Source: Streptomyces sp. CCM_MD2014 | GTDB taxonomy: Bacteria > Actinomycetota > Actinomycetes > Streptomycetales > Streptomycetaceae | Assembly: GCF_000772045.1 (NCBI RefSeq) | Contig: NZ_CP009754.1 | Span: 6,324,001-6,388,000 of the forward strand | Direction of reading: 5' to 3' | Length of the DNA stretch: 64,000 nt | Shown here: positions 40,653 through 49,043 of the stretch, one piece after another | How the letters are laid out: every line of letters starts with the position of its first letter | Position numbering within the stretch: the stretch's first letter is position 1 | Translations under genes and position numbers: made by a program | The notes under the pieces: generated by a model | Told to the model about the DNA's origin: nothing | Seen by the model: only the letters and a program-made list of their open reading frames with translations | Database searches by the model: none

Positions 40653-41567
40653 TCATGCCGTGCCGGGGGCCGTCGCCTCGCCCAGCTCGGTGGAGATCCG
40701 GCCCAGCTGGTCGAGCCGCTGCTCCAGGCTGGGGTGGGTGGCGAAGATCCGGCTCAGGCCGGGCTCGGCACCGAAGGCCGGAGTGAAGTAGAAGGCGTTG
40801 AAGGCCTGAGCCGTGCGCAGGTCCCTGGCCGGGATGCGTGCGATGTCGCCGGTGACCTTGGTGAGGGCCGCCGCCAGGGCCGAGGGACGGCCGGTGAGCA
40901 GCGCCGCGGCCCGGTCCGCCGCCAGCTCCCGGTACCGGGACAGGGCCCTGATCAGCAGGAAGCTGAGCGCGTACACGGCGGCCGAGACACCCATCACCAC
41001 GGCCAGGACGGCCATCGTGTTCTGGTCCCGGCGCCCGCCGAAGAGCTGGGAGTAGAAGGCGAACCGCACGATCAGCCCGGCGATCACGCCGAGGAACGAC
41101 GCCACCGTGATCACCGCGACGTCCTTGTGCGCCACGTGCGACAGCTCGTGCGCGAGCACGCCCTCCAGCTCCGCGGGCTCCAGCCGCCGCAGCAGCCCGG
41201 TGGTGACGCACACCACCGCGTTGTCCGGATTGCGGCCGGTCGCGAACGCGTTCGGCATCTCCATCTCCGACACCGCGACCACCGGCTTCGGCATGTCGGC
41301 CATCGCCGCCAGCCGGTCCACCACCCCGTGCAGCTCCGGATACTCGTCCCGTTCCACGACCCGGCCGCGCATCGCGAACAGCGCGATCCGGTCGGAGAAC
41401 CAGTACTGCGCCCCGAAGACCAGCGCGACGATCACCACGACCAGCACCCAGGACTTCAGCAGGGCGATCAGCGCGGCGACGAAGCCGACGTACAGCACAC
41501 CGAGCAGGAAGAGGGTGACCCCCATGCGCACGGTCAGCCGCCGGTCACTCCGGAAGCGGCTCTGCAT
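40653..41567 (-). CDS. htpX: Membrane zinc metalloprotease HtpX
   Basis: 304 residues. Two N-terminal membrane helices (GVTLFLLGVLYVGFVAALIALL and SWVLVVVIVALVFGAQYWF) precede the zinc site HELSH (His140-Glu141-His144), then VITVASFLGVIAGLIVRFAFYS and the conserved NAFYFTPAFG and later ATHPSLEQRLDQL. It digests damaged membrane proteins at the inner membrane. GAGGTG precedes the ATG. Upstream partner of pspAB. Confidence 0.94.
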   Translation of the reverse strand: MQSRFRSDRRLTVRMGVTLFLLGVLYVGFVAALIALLKSWVLVVVIVALVFGAQYWFSDRIALFAMRGRVVERDEYPELHGVVDRLAAMADMPKPVVAVSEMEMPNAFATGRNPDNAVVCVTTGLLRRLEPAELEGVLAHELSHVAHKDVAVITVASFLGVIAGLIVRFAFYSQLFGGRRDQNTMAVLAVVMGVSAAVYALSFLLIRALSRYRELAADRAAALLTGRPSALAAALTKVTGDIARIPARDLRTAQAFNAFYFTPAFGAEPGLSRIFATHPSLEQRLDQLGRISTELGEATAPGTA

Positions 41568-41627
41568 CTGCACCACCTCGCAGTCGGGCACTCGTCCCGA
41601 TGTCCAGTGTGCACCCGCGGGCCGACG

Positions 41628-41996
41628 CTAGTCGGTGCCGGCCGACAGCCGCCGGGTGATCCGGTCGAACAGTTCCTTCAGCGGCTCGCCCACGTCCCGG
41701 CCGAACCCGGTCAGTCCGTAGGTGACCCGGGGCGGGGTCGTCGGTTCGACCTCCCGCCAGACCAGTCCGTCCTCGACCAGCACACGCAGGGTCTGGGCGA
41801 GCATCTTCTCGCTGATGCCCCGGATGCTGTCGCGCAGCTCGAAGAACCGCAGGTCGTTGCGGCGCAGGGAGATCAGCACCCAGACACCCCACCTGCTGGT
41901 CACATGGTCGACCGTGTCGCGCGCCAGGCAGTCGGTGTGAAACACGTCATAGCGCTCACCGGACTCGACACGTCTGTGCTGCAGGCCTTCCGTCAT
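41628..41996 (-). CDS. HxlR-family regulator
   Basis: 122 residues, HxlR/MarR-like winged helix with an N-terminal Cys (FHTDCLARDTVDHVTSRWGVWVLISL) and FFELRDSIRGISEKMLAQTLRVLVEDGLVWRE. Such proteins often sense reactive electrophiles or redox stress. Divergent from an NmrA-like gene with a ~100-bp shared region containing a GGTA-n6-TACC-like pair near 42013, so it probably controls that gene. Confidence 0.9.
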   Translation of the reverse strand: MTEGLQHRRVESGERYDVFHTDCLARDTVDHVTSRWGVWVLISLRRNDLRFFELRDSIRGISEKMLAQTLRVLVEDGLVWREVEPTTPPRVTYGLTGFGRDVGEPLKELFDRITRRLSAGTD

Positions 41997-42092
41997 GTCA
42001 TGAGCTTACCCAGAGGTATGCCCTTACCAAAAGTGAGCCGGTGCTCCTAGCGTGCGGACGCACACAGGACGACGTCCGACAAGGAGCTGACC

Positions 42093-42932
42093 ATGATCGT
42101 GGTGACCGGAGCGACCGGGAACATCGGCCGACCGCTGACGAGGGCGCTGGCGGAGGCGGGCGAGCAGGTGACGGCGGTGTCACGGCACCCGGCTCAGGTG
42201 CCGCACGGGGCCCGCCACGTGGTGGGCGACCTCGCCGAGCCGGCCGGCCTGCGGCCCGTGCTGGCCGGGGCGAAGTCGCTGTTCCTGCTGCTCTCCGGCG
42301 ACCTGCACGCCACCGGGGCCAACCCCGCCGACCTCGTCGGCGAGGCCGTGGAGAGCGGGGTCCGCCGCATCGTCCTGCTGTCCACGCTCGGCGTGGTGAC
42401 CAGGCCGTTCGGAACGACGCGGATCGCGATGCGCGCCCTGGAGGACAGGGTGCGGGAATCGGGCCTGGAGTGGACCGTCCTGCGGCCGGGCGGGTTCGCG
42501 TCCAACGCCCTGTGGTGGGCCGGGTCCGTCCGCACGCGGCGGGTCGTCGCCGCACCCTTCGGCGACGTCGGCGTGCCGGTGATCGACCCGGCGGACATCG
42601 CGGCGGTGGCGGCGGCCTGCCTGCTGGAGGACCGGCACGACGGCGCCGCGTACGAACTGACCGGGCCCGAGGTGATCACTCCGCGGGGGCAGACGGAGGC
42701 CATCGCCGCCGCACTGGGCACACCCGTGGCGTTCCGGGAGCAGACCCGGGAGGAGGCCAGGGCCGCGATGGCCCGCAGCATGCCGGCGGAGCTCGCCGAC
42801 GACACCCTGGACATCCTGGGCTCCCCGAGCCCGGCCGAGCTGCGCGTCAGCCCGGACGTCGAGCGCGTCCTCGGCCGCGCCCCGCGCCCCTTCGCCCACT
42901 GGGCCGCCCGCAACGTCGCCGCGTTCCGCTGA
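42093..42932 (+). CDS. NmrA-like NAD(P)H-binding protein
   Basis: 279 residues. Rossmann motif MIVVTGATGNIGRPLTRALAEAGE, then LLSTLGVVTRPFGTTRIAMRALEDRVRESGLEWTVLRPGGFASNALWW, typical of the NmrA/quinone-oxidoreductase-like SDR group, which also acts as redox sensor. GGAGCTGACC lies upstream of the ATG. Divergent from HxlR, a common pair. Confidence 0.9.
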   Translation: MIVVTGATGNIGRPLTRALAEAGEQVTAVSRHPAQVPHGARHVVGDLAEPAGLRPVLAGAKSLFLLLSGDLHATGANPADLVGEAVESGVRRIVLLSTLGVVTRPFGTTRIAMRALEDRVRESGLEWTVLRPGGFASNALWWAGSVRTRRVVAAPFGDVGVPVIDPADIAAVAAACLLEDRHDGAAYELTGPEVITPRGQTEAIAAALGTPVAFREQTREEARAAMARSMPAELADDTLDILGSPSPAELRVSPDVERVLGRAPRPFAHWAARNVAAFR

Positions 42933-42978
42933 CGAGGGGGACTGGGCGGCCCTGAGGGGGCCGTGCCCGAGGCGGGTG

Positions 42979-43239
42979 CTAGTAGGGCGCCCGGAAGTTG
43001 ACGTAACCGAGCAGCACGATCACCGCGGCCACACAGCCGAGCACCACGGCGGTGGAGACCCACGACGACCGGCGCCCGGAGCCCACGTGGTCGGGGTCGG
43101 CACGGAAGGGGACCGGTCCGGGAGGGTTGTCCTTCCAGCGCGCGGCGAGCATCCGGGCCCGCGCCGAGGGCTCCTTGTACTCGGCGCCGTCCGCCCACCT
43201 CAGGTCGTACTCGCGCTCCTCGTCGTCCCGATCCGGCAT
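42979..43239 (-). CDS. Small membrane protein, C-terminal anchor
   Basis: 86 residues. Acidic start (MPDRDDEEREYDLRWADGAEYKEPSARARMLAARWKDNPPG), then one C-terminal membrane helix (WVSTAVVLGCVAAVIVLLGYVNF). Tail-anchored layout. Start chosen at ATG 43239 with GGGGAG upstream. Conserved near glnA in relatives as far as I recall. Function unknown. Confidence 0.75.
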   Translation of the reverse strand: MPDRDDEEREYDLRWADGAEYKEPSARARMLAARWKDNPPGPVPFRADPDHVGSGRRSSWVSTAVVLGCVAAVIVLLGYVNFRAPY

Positions 43240-43337
43240 CTCCGGCACGCTCCCCGTCCCCCTGAGTCGAACAACCGTCTTAGAGACATGATCCCGGCAC
43301 GCCCGCACCCTGTGAAGTGTTTTCGGCCACGCACGAC

Positions 43338-43385
43338 GGCGCCCCCGCCCTCCGGGAAGGTCCGGAAGAAGGGGGCGGGGGCGCC
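43338..43385 (-). terminator. glnA terminator
   Basis: Perfect 13-bp stem GGCGCCCCCGCCC / GGGCGGGGGCGCC with a 22-nt loop, between the end of glnA (43413) and the small membrane gene. Confidence 0.75.
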
Positions 43386-43412
43386 GGACGGATCGGGCAC
43401 GGGCCCGGTCGG

Positions 43413-44822
43413 TCACACGTCGAAGTACATCTCGAACTCGTGCGGGTGCGGCCGCAGCTGCAGCGGCGCGATCTCGTTGGCGCGCTTGAAGTCGATCCAC
43501 GTCTCGATCAGGTCCGGCGTGAACACGTCGCCCTGGAGCAGGAACTCGTGGTCGGCCTCCAGGCGGTCGAGGACCGCGCCCAGCGAGGTCGGGACCTGCG
43601 CCACGTTCGCGTGCTCCTCGGGAGCCAGCTCGTAGAGGTCCTTGTCGATCGGCTCGGCCGGCTCGATCTTGTTCTTGATGCCGTCCAGGCCCGCCAGCAG
43701 CAGGGCGGAGAAGGCCAGGTACGGGTTTCCGGAGGCGTCCGGGGCGCGGAACTCGACGCGCTTGGCCTTCGGGTTCGAGCCCGTGATCGGGATGCGCATC
43801 GCGGCCGAGCGGTTGCGCTGCGAGTACACCAGGTTCACCGGCGCCTCGAAGCCCGGCACCAGGCGGTGGTAGGAGTTCACCGTCGGGTTGGTGAAGGCCA
43901 GCAGGGACGGGGCGTGCTTGAGGATGCCGCCGATGTAGTAGCGGGCGGTGTCCGACAGGCCGGCGTAGCCCTGCTCGTCGTAGAAGAGCGGCTCGCCGCC
44001 GGTCCACAGCGACTGGTGGACGTGCATGCCCGAGCCGTTGTCGCCGAAGATCGGCTTCGGCATGAAGGTCGCCGTCTTGCCGTTGCGCCAGGCCACGTTC
44101 TTGACGATGTACTTGAACAGCATCAGGTCGTCGGCGGCGGCGAGCAGCGTGTTGAACTTGTAGTTGATCTCGGCCTGGCCGGCGGTGCCCACCTCGTGGT
44201 GCAGGCGCTCCAGCTGGAGACCGGACCGCTGCAGCTCCAGGGACATCTCGGCGCGCAGGTCGGCGAAGTGGTCGACCGGCGGGACCGGGAAGTAGCCGCC
44301 CTTGTAGCGGACCTTGTAACCGCGGTTGTCCTCCAGCGCACCGGTGTTCCAGGCGCCGGCCTCGGAGTCGATGTGGTAGAAGGACTCGTTCTCGGCGGTC
44401 TTGAAGCGCACCGAGTCGAAGACGTAGAACTCCGCCTCCGGGCCGAAGTACGCGGTGTCGGCGATGCCCGTGGAGGCCAGGTAGGCCTCGGCCTTCTTCG
44501 CCACGTTCCGCGGGTCGCGGGAGTACTGCTCGCCCGTGATCGGGTCGTGGATGAAGAAGTTGATGTTGAGCGTCTTGTCCCGGCGGAACGGGTCGACGCG
44601 CGCGGTGGACAGGTCGGGGCGCAGGGACATGTCCGACTCGTGGATGGCCTGGAAGCCGCGGATCGAGGATCCGTCGAAGGCCTGCTCGTCGTCGGGGTCG
44701 AACGCCTCGGCGGGCAACGTGAAGTGCTGCATGACGCCCGGCAGGTCGCAGAACCGGACATCGACGAACTTGACGTCCTCGTCCGCGATGAACTTCTTGA
44801 CGTCGTCGGCGTTCTGGAACAT
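43413..44822 (-). CDS. glnA: Glutamine synthetase type I GlnA
   Basis: 469 residues, GSI-beta type, the main ammonia-assimilating enzyme. Contains DLPGVMQHFTLP, FGPEAEFYVFD, GGYFPVPPVDHFADLR, NGKTATFMPKPIFGDNGSGMHVHQS and RNRSAAMRIP. Tyr397 in KDLYELAPEE is the adenylylation site modified by GlnE, whose gene is at the left edge of this window. ATG with GGAGGAG upstream. Has a GlnR-type box ~97-134 bp upstream and a terminator downstream; single-gene unit. Confidence 0.97.
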   Translation of the reverse strand: MFQNADDVKKFIADEDVKFVDVRFCDLPGVMQHFTLPAEAFDPDDEQAFDGSSIRGFQAIHESDMSLRPDLSTARVDPFRRDKTLNINFFIHDPITGEQYSRDPRNVAKKAEAYLASTGIADTAYFGPEAEFYVFDSVRFKTAENESFYHIDSEAGAWNTGALEDNRGYKVRYKGGYFPVPPVDHFADLRAEMSLELQRSGLQLERLHHEVGTAGQAEINYKFNTLLAAADDLMLFKYIVKNVAWRNGKTATFMPKPIFGDNGSGMHVHQSLWTGGEPLFYDEQGYAGLSDTARYYIGGILKHAPSLLAFTNPTVNSYHRLVPGFEAPVNLVYSQRNRSAAMRIPITGSNPKAKRVEFRAPDASGNPYLAFSALLLAGLDGIKNKIEPAEPIDKDLYELAPEEHANVAQVPTSLGAVLDRLEADHEFLLQGDVFTPDLIETWIDFKRANEIAPLQLRPHPHEFEMYFDV

Positions 44823-44918
44823 CCAGCTCCTCCTACTCCCGACCGTCCCGCCGGGTTGGTAGATCGTTCGTGCGGCCAGTGCGGGTGGCACACGCTTCCT
44901 CGACCCTAGGGACGGGTG

Positions 44919-44956
44919 ATTTCTCGGGCGTGACCCATTTGTTTCGCAGAAGTTAA
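44919..44956 (-). promoter_or_regulatory. GlnR box of glnA
   Basis: Minus strand: TTAAC-n6-GAAAC-n6-GTCAC-n6-GAAAT, four half-sites at 11-bp steps, the canonical GlnR arrangement of streptomycete glnA. Activated when nitrogen is limiting. Confidence 0.85.
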
Positions 44957-45042
44957 CCGGCTCCCCGTCCAGCCTAGGCCGGATCGGTGGCCCTCACACC
45001 CCACCGTCCCCGGTCCGTATACGCGCGCAGTACCGTGGTCGG

Positions 45043-45510
45043 GTGGACAACAGGCAAGCAATCGGCTCGTGGCTCTCCGGCCCCCGCGCGGCCGTCGAAG
45101 AGGCCGGCGCCGATCTCGGATACCGCGGCGAGCAGCTCGGTCTGCCCGAGGAGGGACCGGGCTCGATCGCCCGTCCCGGCAGGCGGCTCGGCGCGCTGGC
45201 CGTCGACTGGGCCCTGTGCTCCCTGATCGCATACGGCCTGATCACGGGCAGCTACGGGCAGACGGCGAGCAACTGGGCCCTGCTGATCTTCTTCGTGCTG
45301 AGCGTGCTGACCGTCGGCACGATCGGCTCCACCCCCGGCAAGCGCCTCTTCGGCCTGCGGGTCGTGGACGTCGCCACGGGCCGACCCAGCCCGCTGCGCG
45401 CCCTGCTGCGTTCGGTCCTGCTCTGCCTCGCCCTCCCGGCGCTGATCTGGGACCGCGACGGCCGGGGCCTGCACGACCGGCTGGCGCGCACCGTGGAAAT
45501 CCGCGTCTGA
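45043..45510 (+). CDS. RDD-family membrane protein
   Basis: 155 residues. The RDD domain starts RPGRRLGALAVDWALCSLIAYGLI (Arg, Asp and Asp pattern), with further helices LLIFFVLSVLTVGTIG and ALLRSVLLCLALPALIW, ending with RDGRGLHDRLARTVEIRV. Divergent from glnA. GTG at 45043 has a -10-like TACCGT six bases before it, so the mRNA is probably leaderless. Confidence 0.88.
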   Translation: MDNRQAIGSWLSGPRAAVEEAGADLGYRGEQLGLPEEGPGSIARPGRRLGALAVDWALCSLIAYGLITGSYGQTASNWALLIFFVLSVLTVGTIGSTPGKRLFGLRVVDVATGRPSPLRALLRSVLLCLALPALIWDRDGRGLHDRLARTVEIRV

Positions 45511-45528
45511 CTCGCACGCACACGACGA

Positions 45529-45589
45529 CGCCGGTACGGCGAGGGGGGCGGCCCGGGTGGATCGGGCCGCCCCCCTCGCCGTACCGGCG
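45529..45589. terminator. Very long bidirectional terminator
   Basis: Perfect 27-bp arms (45529-45555 and 45563-45589) with a 7-nt loop; the stem starts CGCCGGTACGGCGAGGGGGG. Lies between the convergent RDD and DUF4191 genes. Confidence 0.85.
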
Positions 45590-45606
45590 TTCCGGAGTCC
45601 TGCGGG

Positions 45607-46311
45607 TCAGCGCTGCCTGGGGTTGCCGCCCCGGGGCATGCGCATGCCCTTCGGCATCGGGCCCTTGGGCAGCGGCATGTTGCTCATGAGGTCGCCCAGG
45701 GCACGCAGCCGGTCGTTGGTCACGGTGACCTGCGGGCCGCTCAGGACGCGGGGCAGCTTGAGCATGGTCGTGCGCAGCTTCTTCAGCTCGACCTGGCCCT
45801 CGCCGGTGCCCACGATCAGGTCGTGCACCGGGACGTCGGCGACGATGCGGTTCATCTTCTTCTTCTCCGCCGCGAGCAGGGACTTCACCCGGTTCGGGTT
45901 GCCCTCCGCGACCAGCACGATGCCGGCCTTGCCGACCGCGCGGTGCACCACGTCCTGGTTGCGGTTCATCGCCACCGCCGGGGTCGTGGTCCAGCCCCGG
46001 CCGATGTTGTCCAGTACGGCCGCCGCCGCGCCCGGCTGTCCCTCCATCTGGCCGAAGGCCGCCCGCTCGGCCCGGCGCCCGAAGACGATCGCCGTCGCGA
46101 GGAAGGCGAGCAGCACGCCCAGGATGCCGAGATAGATGGGGTGACCGATCAAGAAGCCGATCCCGAGGAGGACACCGAAGACGACGATGCCGACACCCGC
46201 GAGCACAAGACCGATCTTCTTGTCGGCCTTGCGGGTCATCTTGTAGGTCAGAGCGATCTGCTTCAGTCGCCCGGGGTTCGCAGCGTCCGCTGCGGGTTCC
46301 TTCCTCGCCAT
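45607..46311 (-). CDS. DUF4191 membrane protein
   Basis: 234 residues with two close membrane helices (IGLVLAGVGIVVFGVLLGIGFLIG and YLGILGVLLAFLATAIVFGRRAERAAF), then a cytoplasmic part with PAVAMNRNQDVVHRAVGKAGIVLVAEG. Matches DUF4191, conserved next to lipA in actinobacteria. A role in lipoylation or membrane assembly is a guess from context only. Confidence 0.88.
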   Translation of the reverse strand: MARKEPAADAANPGRLKQIALTYKMTRKADKKIGLVLAGVGIVVFGVLLGIGFLIGHPIYLGILGVLLAFLATAIVFGRRAERAAFGQMEGQPGAAAAVLDNIGRGWTTTPAVAMNRNQDVVHRAVGKAGIVLVAEGNPNRVKSLLAAEKKKMNRIVADVPVHDLIVGTGEGQVELKKLRTTMLKLPRVLSGPQVTVTNDRLRALGDLMSNMPLPKGPMPKGMRMPRGGNPRQR

Positions 46312-46392
46312 GGCACGAAGTCTACGTGCCCCCGAAAGCGCCGACGACGGCAGTGCCCGGCGGCGGGAGGGCGGGAGGGCCCGGAGCCGGGC

Positions 46393-46623
46393 TCAGGGGC
46401 GGCCGGCGACGGACTGCCGCAGCGCGCGCTCCGTCTCGATGCGGTCCTTGGCGCGGCGGCGGTCCTCGAGGACGGAGTTCCACGCGTTGCGCCGGGCGGT
46501 GCGCTGGCCGCCGCTCATCAGCAGCGACTCGACGGCCCGCAGGGCGGTGGCGAACGACGGGATGGCGGTGGCGCGGACGGTGGTGGCACGGACGGCGGTG
46601 GCGCGGACGGGCGCGGCCTGCAT
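46393..46623 (-). CDS. Small hypothetical protein with VRAT repeats
   Basis: 76 residues from ATG 46623. The start has tandem VRAT-type units (VRATAVRATTVRATAI); the C-terminal half (NAWNSVLEDRRRAKDRIETERALR) is a charged helix. GGGGGA precedes the ATG; an earlier in-frame start (46716) would add 31 less likely residues. No known domain. Confidence 0.65.
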   Translation of the reverse strand: MQAAPVRATAVRATTVRATAIPSFATALRAVESLLMSGGQRTARRNAWNSVLEDRRRAKDRIETERALRQSVAGRP

Positions 46624-46791
46624 CGTGAAGGTCCCCCCTCGGTACGGCTCCGGGTACGGAGACGGGTGTACGCGGTGGTGTAGGTGATCGTGCACGTGCT
46701 GTGATTCCAGGGTCACTGATTGGTGTTACCAGGGCGTGACCCGCCGGTCAAACGCACATGAAGCCGCGTCGCCGGGCCGTGGAACGGGCGC

Positions 46792-46836
46792 GCGGCCCCG
46801 ACCGGTGCCCTCATCAGCGAGGACGGTCGGGGCCGC
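46792..46836 (-). terminator. lipA terminator
   Basis: Perfect 13-bp stem GCGGCCCCGACCG / CGGTCGGGGCCGC with a 19-nt loop, downstream of lipA. Confidence 0.75.
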
Positions 46837-46879
46837 GGCATCTCGGCCATTACTGGCGAGTAGTAACTTGTGCGGGAAT

Positions 46880-47833
46880 TCACACGGTGGCGGACCGGCG
46901 CTGCTCCATGGCCATCCCGTAGAGCCGTCCCGCCCGGTACGAGGAGCGCACCAGCGGTCCCGACATCACGCCGGAGAAGCCGATCTGCTCGGCCTCCTCC
47001 TTGAGCTCCACGAACTCCTGCGGCTTGACCCAGCGCTCCACGGGGTGGTGGCGCACGGACGGGCGCAGGTACTGCGTGATGGTGATCAGCTCGCAGCCGG
47101 CCTCGTGCAGTTCCTTCAGCGCCTCGCTGATCTCCTCACGGGTCTCGCCCATGCCGAGGATCAGGTTCGACTTGGTGACCAGGCCGTAGTCGCGGGCGTC
47201 CGTGATGACCTTCAGGGAGCGCTCGTAGCGGAAGCCGGGGCGGATGCGCTTGAAGATCCGCGGGACCGTCTCGACGTTGTGCGCGAAGACCTCGGGGCGG
47301 GAGTCGAAGACCTCCCGGAGCAGCTCCGGGACCGCGTTGAAGTCGGGGGCCAGCAGCTCGACCTTGGTGCGGCCGTCGGCGCGCTGCGCGGTCTGCTGGT
47401 GGATCTGGCGCACCGTCTCCGCGTACAGCCAGGCGCCGCCGTCGGGGAGGTCGTCGCGGGCGACGCCGGTGATGGTGGCGTAGTTCAGGTCCATCGTGAC
47501 CACGGACTCGCCGACGCGGCGCGGCTCGTCGCGGTCCAGCGCCTCGGGCTTGCCCGTGTCGATCTGGCAGAAGTCGCAGCGCCGGGTGCACTGGTCGCCG
47601 CCGATGAGGAAGGTCGCCTCGCGGTCCTCCCAGCACTCGTAGATGTTGGGACAGCCGGCTTCCTGGCAGACCGTGTGCAGGCCCTCGCCCTTCACGAGGT
47701 TCTGCATCCTGGTGTACTCGGGGCCCATTTTCGCCCGGGTCTTGATCCACTCGGGCTTGCGCTCGATGGGGGTCTGGCTGTTGCGGACCTCCAGGCGCAG
47801 CATCTTGCGTCCGTCGGGTGCGACTGCGGACAC
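46880..47833 (-). CDS. lipA: Lipoyl synthase LipA
   Basis: 317 residues, radical SAM enzyme that inserts sulfur into octanoyl-protein to make lipoyl groups. N-terminal auxiliary cluster CQEAGCPNIYECW and radical SAM CTRRCDFC both present, followed by the GMGE (SAM) strand and an ITQYLRPS stretch. GTG start with GGGAG eight bases upstream. Downstream of lipB on the same strand, a 175-bp gap holding a dispersed repeat. Supplies AceE's partner E2. Confidence 0.96.
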   Translation of the reverse strand: MSAVAPDGRKMLRLEVRNSQTPIERKPEWIKTRAKMGPEYTRMQNLVKGEGLHTVCQEAGCPNIYECWEDREATFLIGGDQCTRRCDFCQIDTGKPEALDRDEPRRVGESVVTMDLNYATITGVARDDLPDGGAWLYAETVRQIHQQTAQRADGRTKVELLAPDFNAVPELLREVFDSRPEVFAHNVETVPRIFKRIRPGFRYERSLKVITDARDYGLVTKSNLILGMGETREEISEALKELHEAGCELITITQYLRPSVRHHPVERWVKPQEFVELKEEAEQIGFSGVMSGPLVRSSYRAGRLYGMAMEQRRSATV

Positions 47834-47912
47834 GACCGGCTCCCTAGCGATTGATTCTTCGGCGTTCTTAAGCGTACGCCCGTTGATTTGAATGCCCGGC
47901 GAGGGTGCTGGC

Positions 47913-47986
47913 CTCTGGGGGCTGCCGCCCCCAGGCCCCCGCATCGGCCCTGAACGGGCCGCGTCATCAAACGCCGGACGGGCTGG
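47913..47986. repeat. Dispersed Streptomyces intergenic repeat
   Basis: GGGGGCTGCCGCCCCCAGG, then GGCCCTGAACGGGCC and AAACGCCGGACGGGCTGG. This combination of short hairpins recurs in many Streptomyces gaps, as far as I recall. It lies between lipB and lipA. Confidence 0.7.
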
Positions 47987-48008
47987 ATTTATGCCCCCGG
48001 CGCCGGAT

Positions 48009-48809
48009 TCATGCCGCCGGGGTCTTCTCGATCTCCCTCGGCTTCAGTTCCGCGTTCTCCAGGACGTCCCGCAGGTGGCGCTCCACCACCGGGAGGACCT
48101 CCTCGACGGTGATGTCACGGCCGAGCTCGTTCGCCAGGGAGGCCACCCCCGCGTCGCGGATGCCGCAGGGGATGATCTTGTCGAACCACTTGTTGTCGGG
48201 GTTCACGTTGAACGAGAAGCCGTGCATCGTGACGCCCTTGGCGACCCGGATACCGATGGCGGCGATCTTGCGGTCCTCGCGGCGCTGGCCCGCGTTGGAC
48301 GGGGCGTACTCGGGGCCGTTGAGACGGGGGTCGAACTCCTCGTCCGTCAGGCGCGGGTCGAAGTCCAGGGACAGGCCGCCGAGCTTCGGGCGCTGCTCGA
48401 GCGGGTCGCCGAGGACCCAGACGCCGCTGCGGCCCTCGACCCGGGTGGTCTCCAGGCCGAACTCGGCGCAGGTGCGGATCAGGGCCTCCTCCAGGCGCCG
48501 GACGTGGGCCACCACGTCGACGGGGCGCGGCAGCTTCTGGATCGGGTAGCCCACCAGCTGGCCCGGTCCGTGCCAGGTGATCTTGCCGCCGCGGTCCACG
48601 TCGACGACCGGGGTGCCGTCGAGCGGCCGCTCGCTGTCCTCGGTGCGCCGGCCGGCGGTGTAGACCGGCGGGTGTTCGAGGAGCAGCACGGTGTCGGGAA
48701 CCTCGTCGGCGAACCGCGCGGCGTGCACCCGGCGCTGTTCGTCCCACGCCTCCTGGTAGTCGACGCGTTCGGCACCGAACCCCATCCGGACGAAGCGCAG
48801 CTCACTCAC
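48009..48809 (-). CDS. lipB: Octanoyltransferase LipB
   Basis: 266 residues. Transfers octanoate from acyl carrier protein to lipoyl domains. Family sequences: HPPVYTAGRRT, GGKITWHGPGQLVGYPI, catalytic Cys in IIPCGIRDAGVASL and a GFSFNVNPD stretch. GTG start with GGGAGG nine bases upstream. First gene of lipB-lipA. Confidence 0.95.
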   Translation of the reverse strand: MSELRFVRMGFGAERVDYQEAWDEQRRVHAARFADEVPDTVLLLEHPPVYTAGRRTEDSERPLDGTPVVDVDRGGKITWHGPGQLVGYPIQKLPRPVDVVAHVRRLEEALIRTCAEFGLETTRVEGRSGVWVLGDPLEQRPKLGGLSLDFDPRLTDEEFDPRLNGPEYAPSNAGQRREDRKIAAIGIRVAKGVTMHGFSFNVNPDNKWFDKIIPCGIRDAGVASLANELGRDITVEEVLPVVERHLRDVLENAELKPREIEKTPAA

Positions 48810-49043
48810 GGCACGTGCCTCCCTGCAAGGTCGTAAGGCACGAAGCGTGCCCACGCCACTGTACGACCGTCCGTGCGTCGTCAGCCGGGCGGGCAATCCT
48901 CACACGATCGGATGAATGCCGGGTGAATTGTGCGATCGGGTGCTTACTCTCCGCTACATTCACGCCTTCACGAGGCCATAAGGGCTGCTCACAGGCGCTC
49001 CGGGCACTTCGAACGCCCGGAAGGCAGGAGACCGCACCGCACC

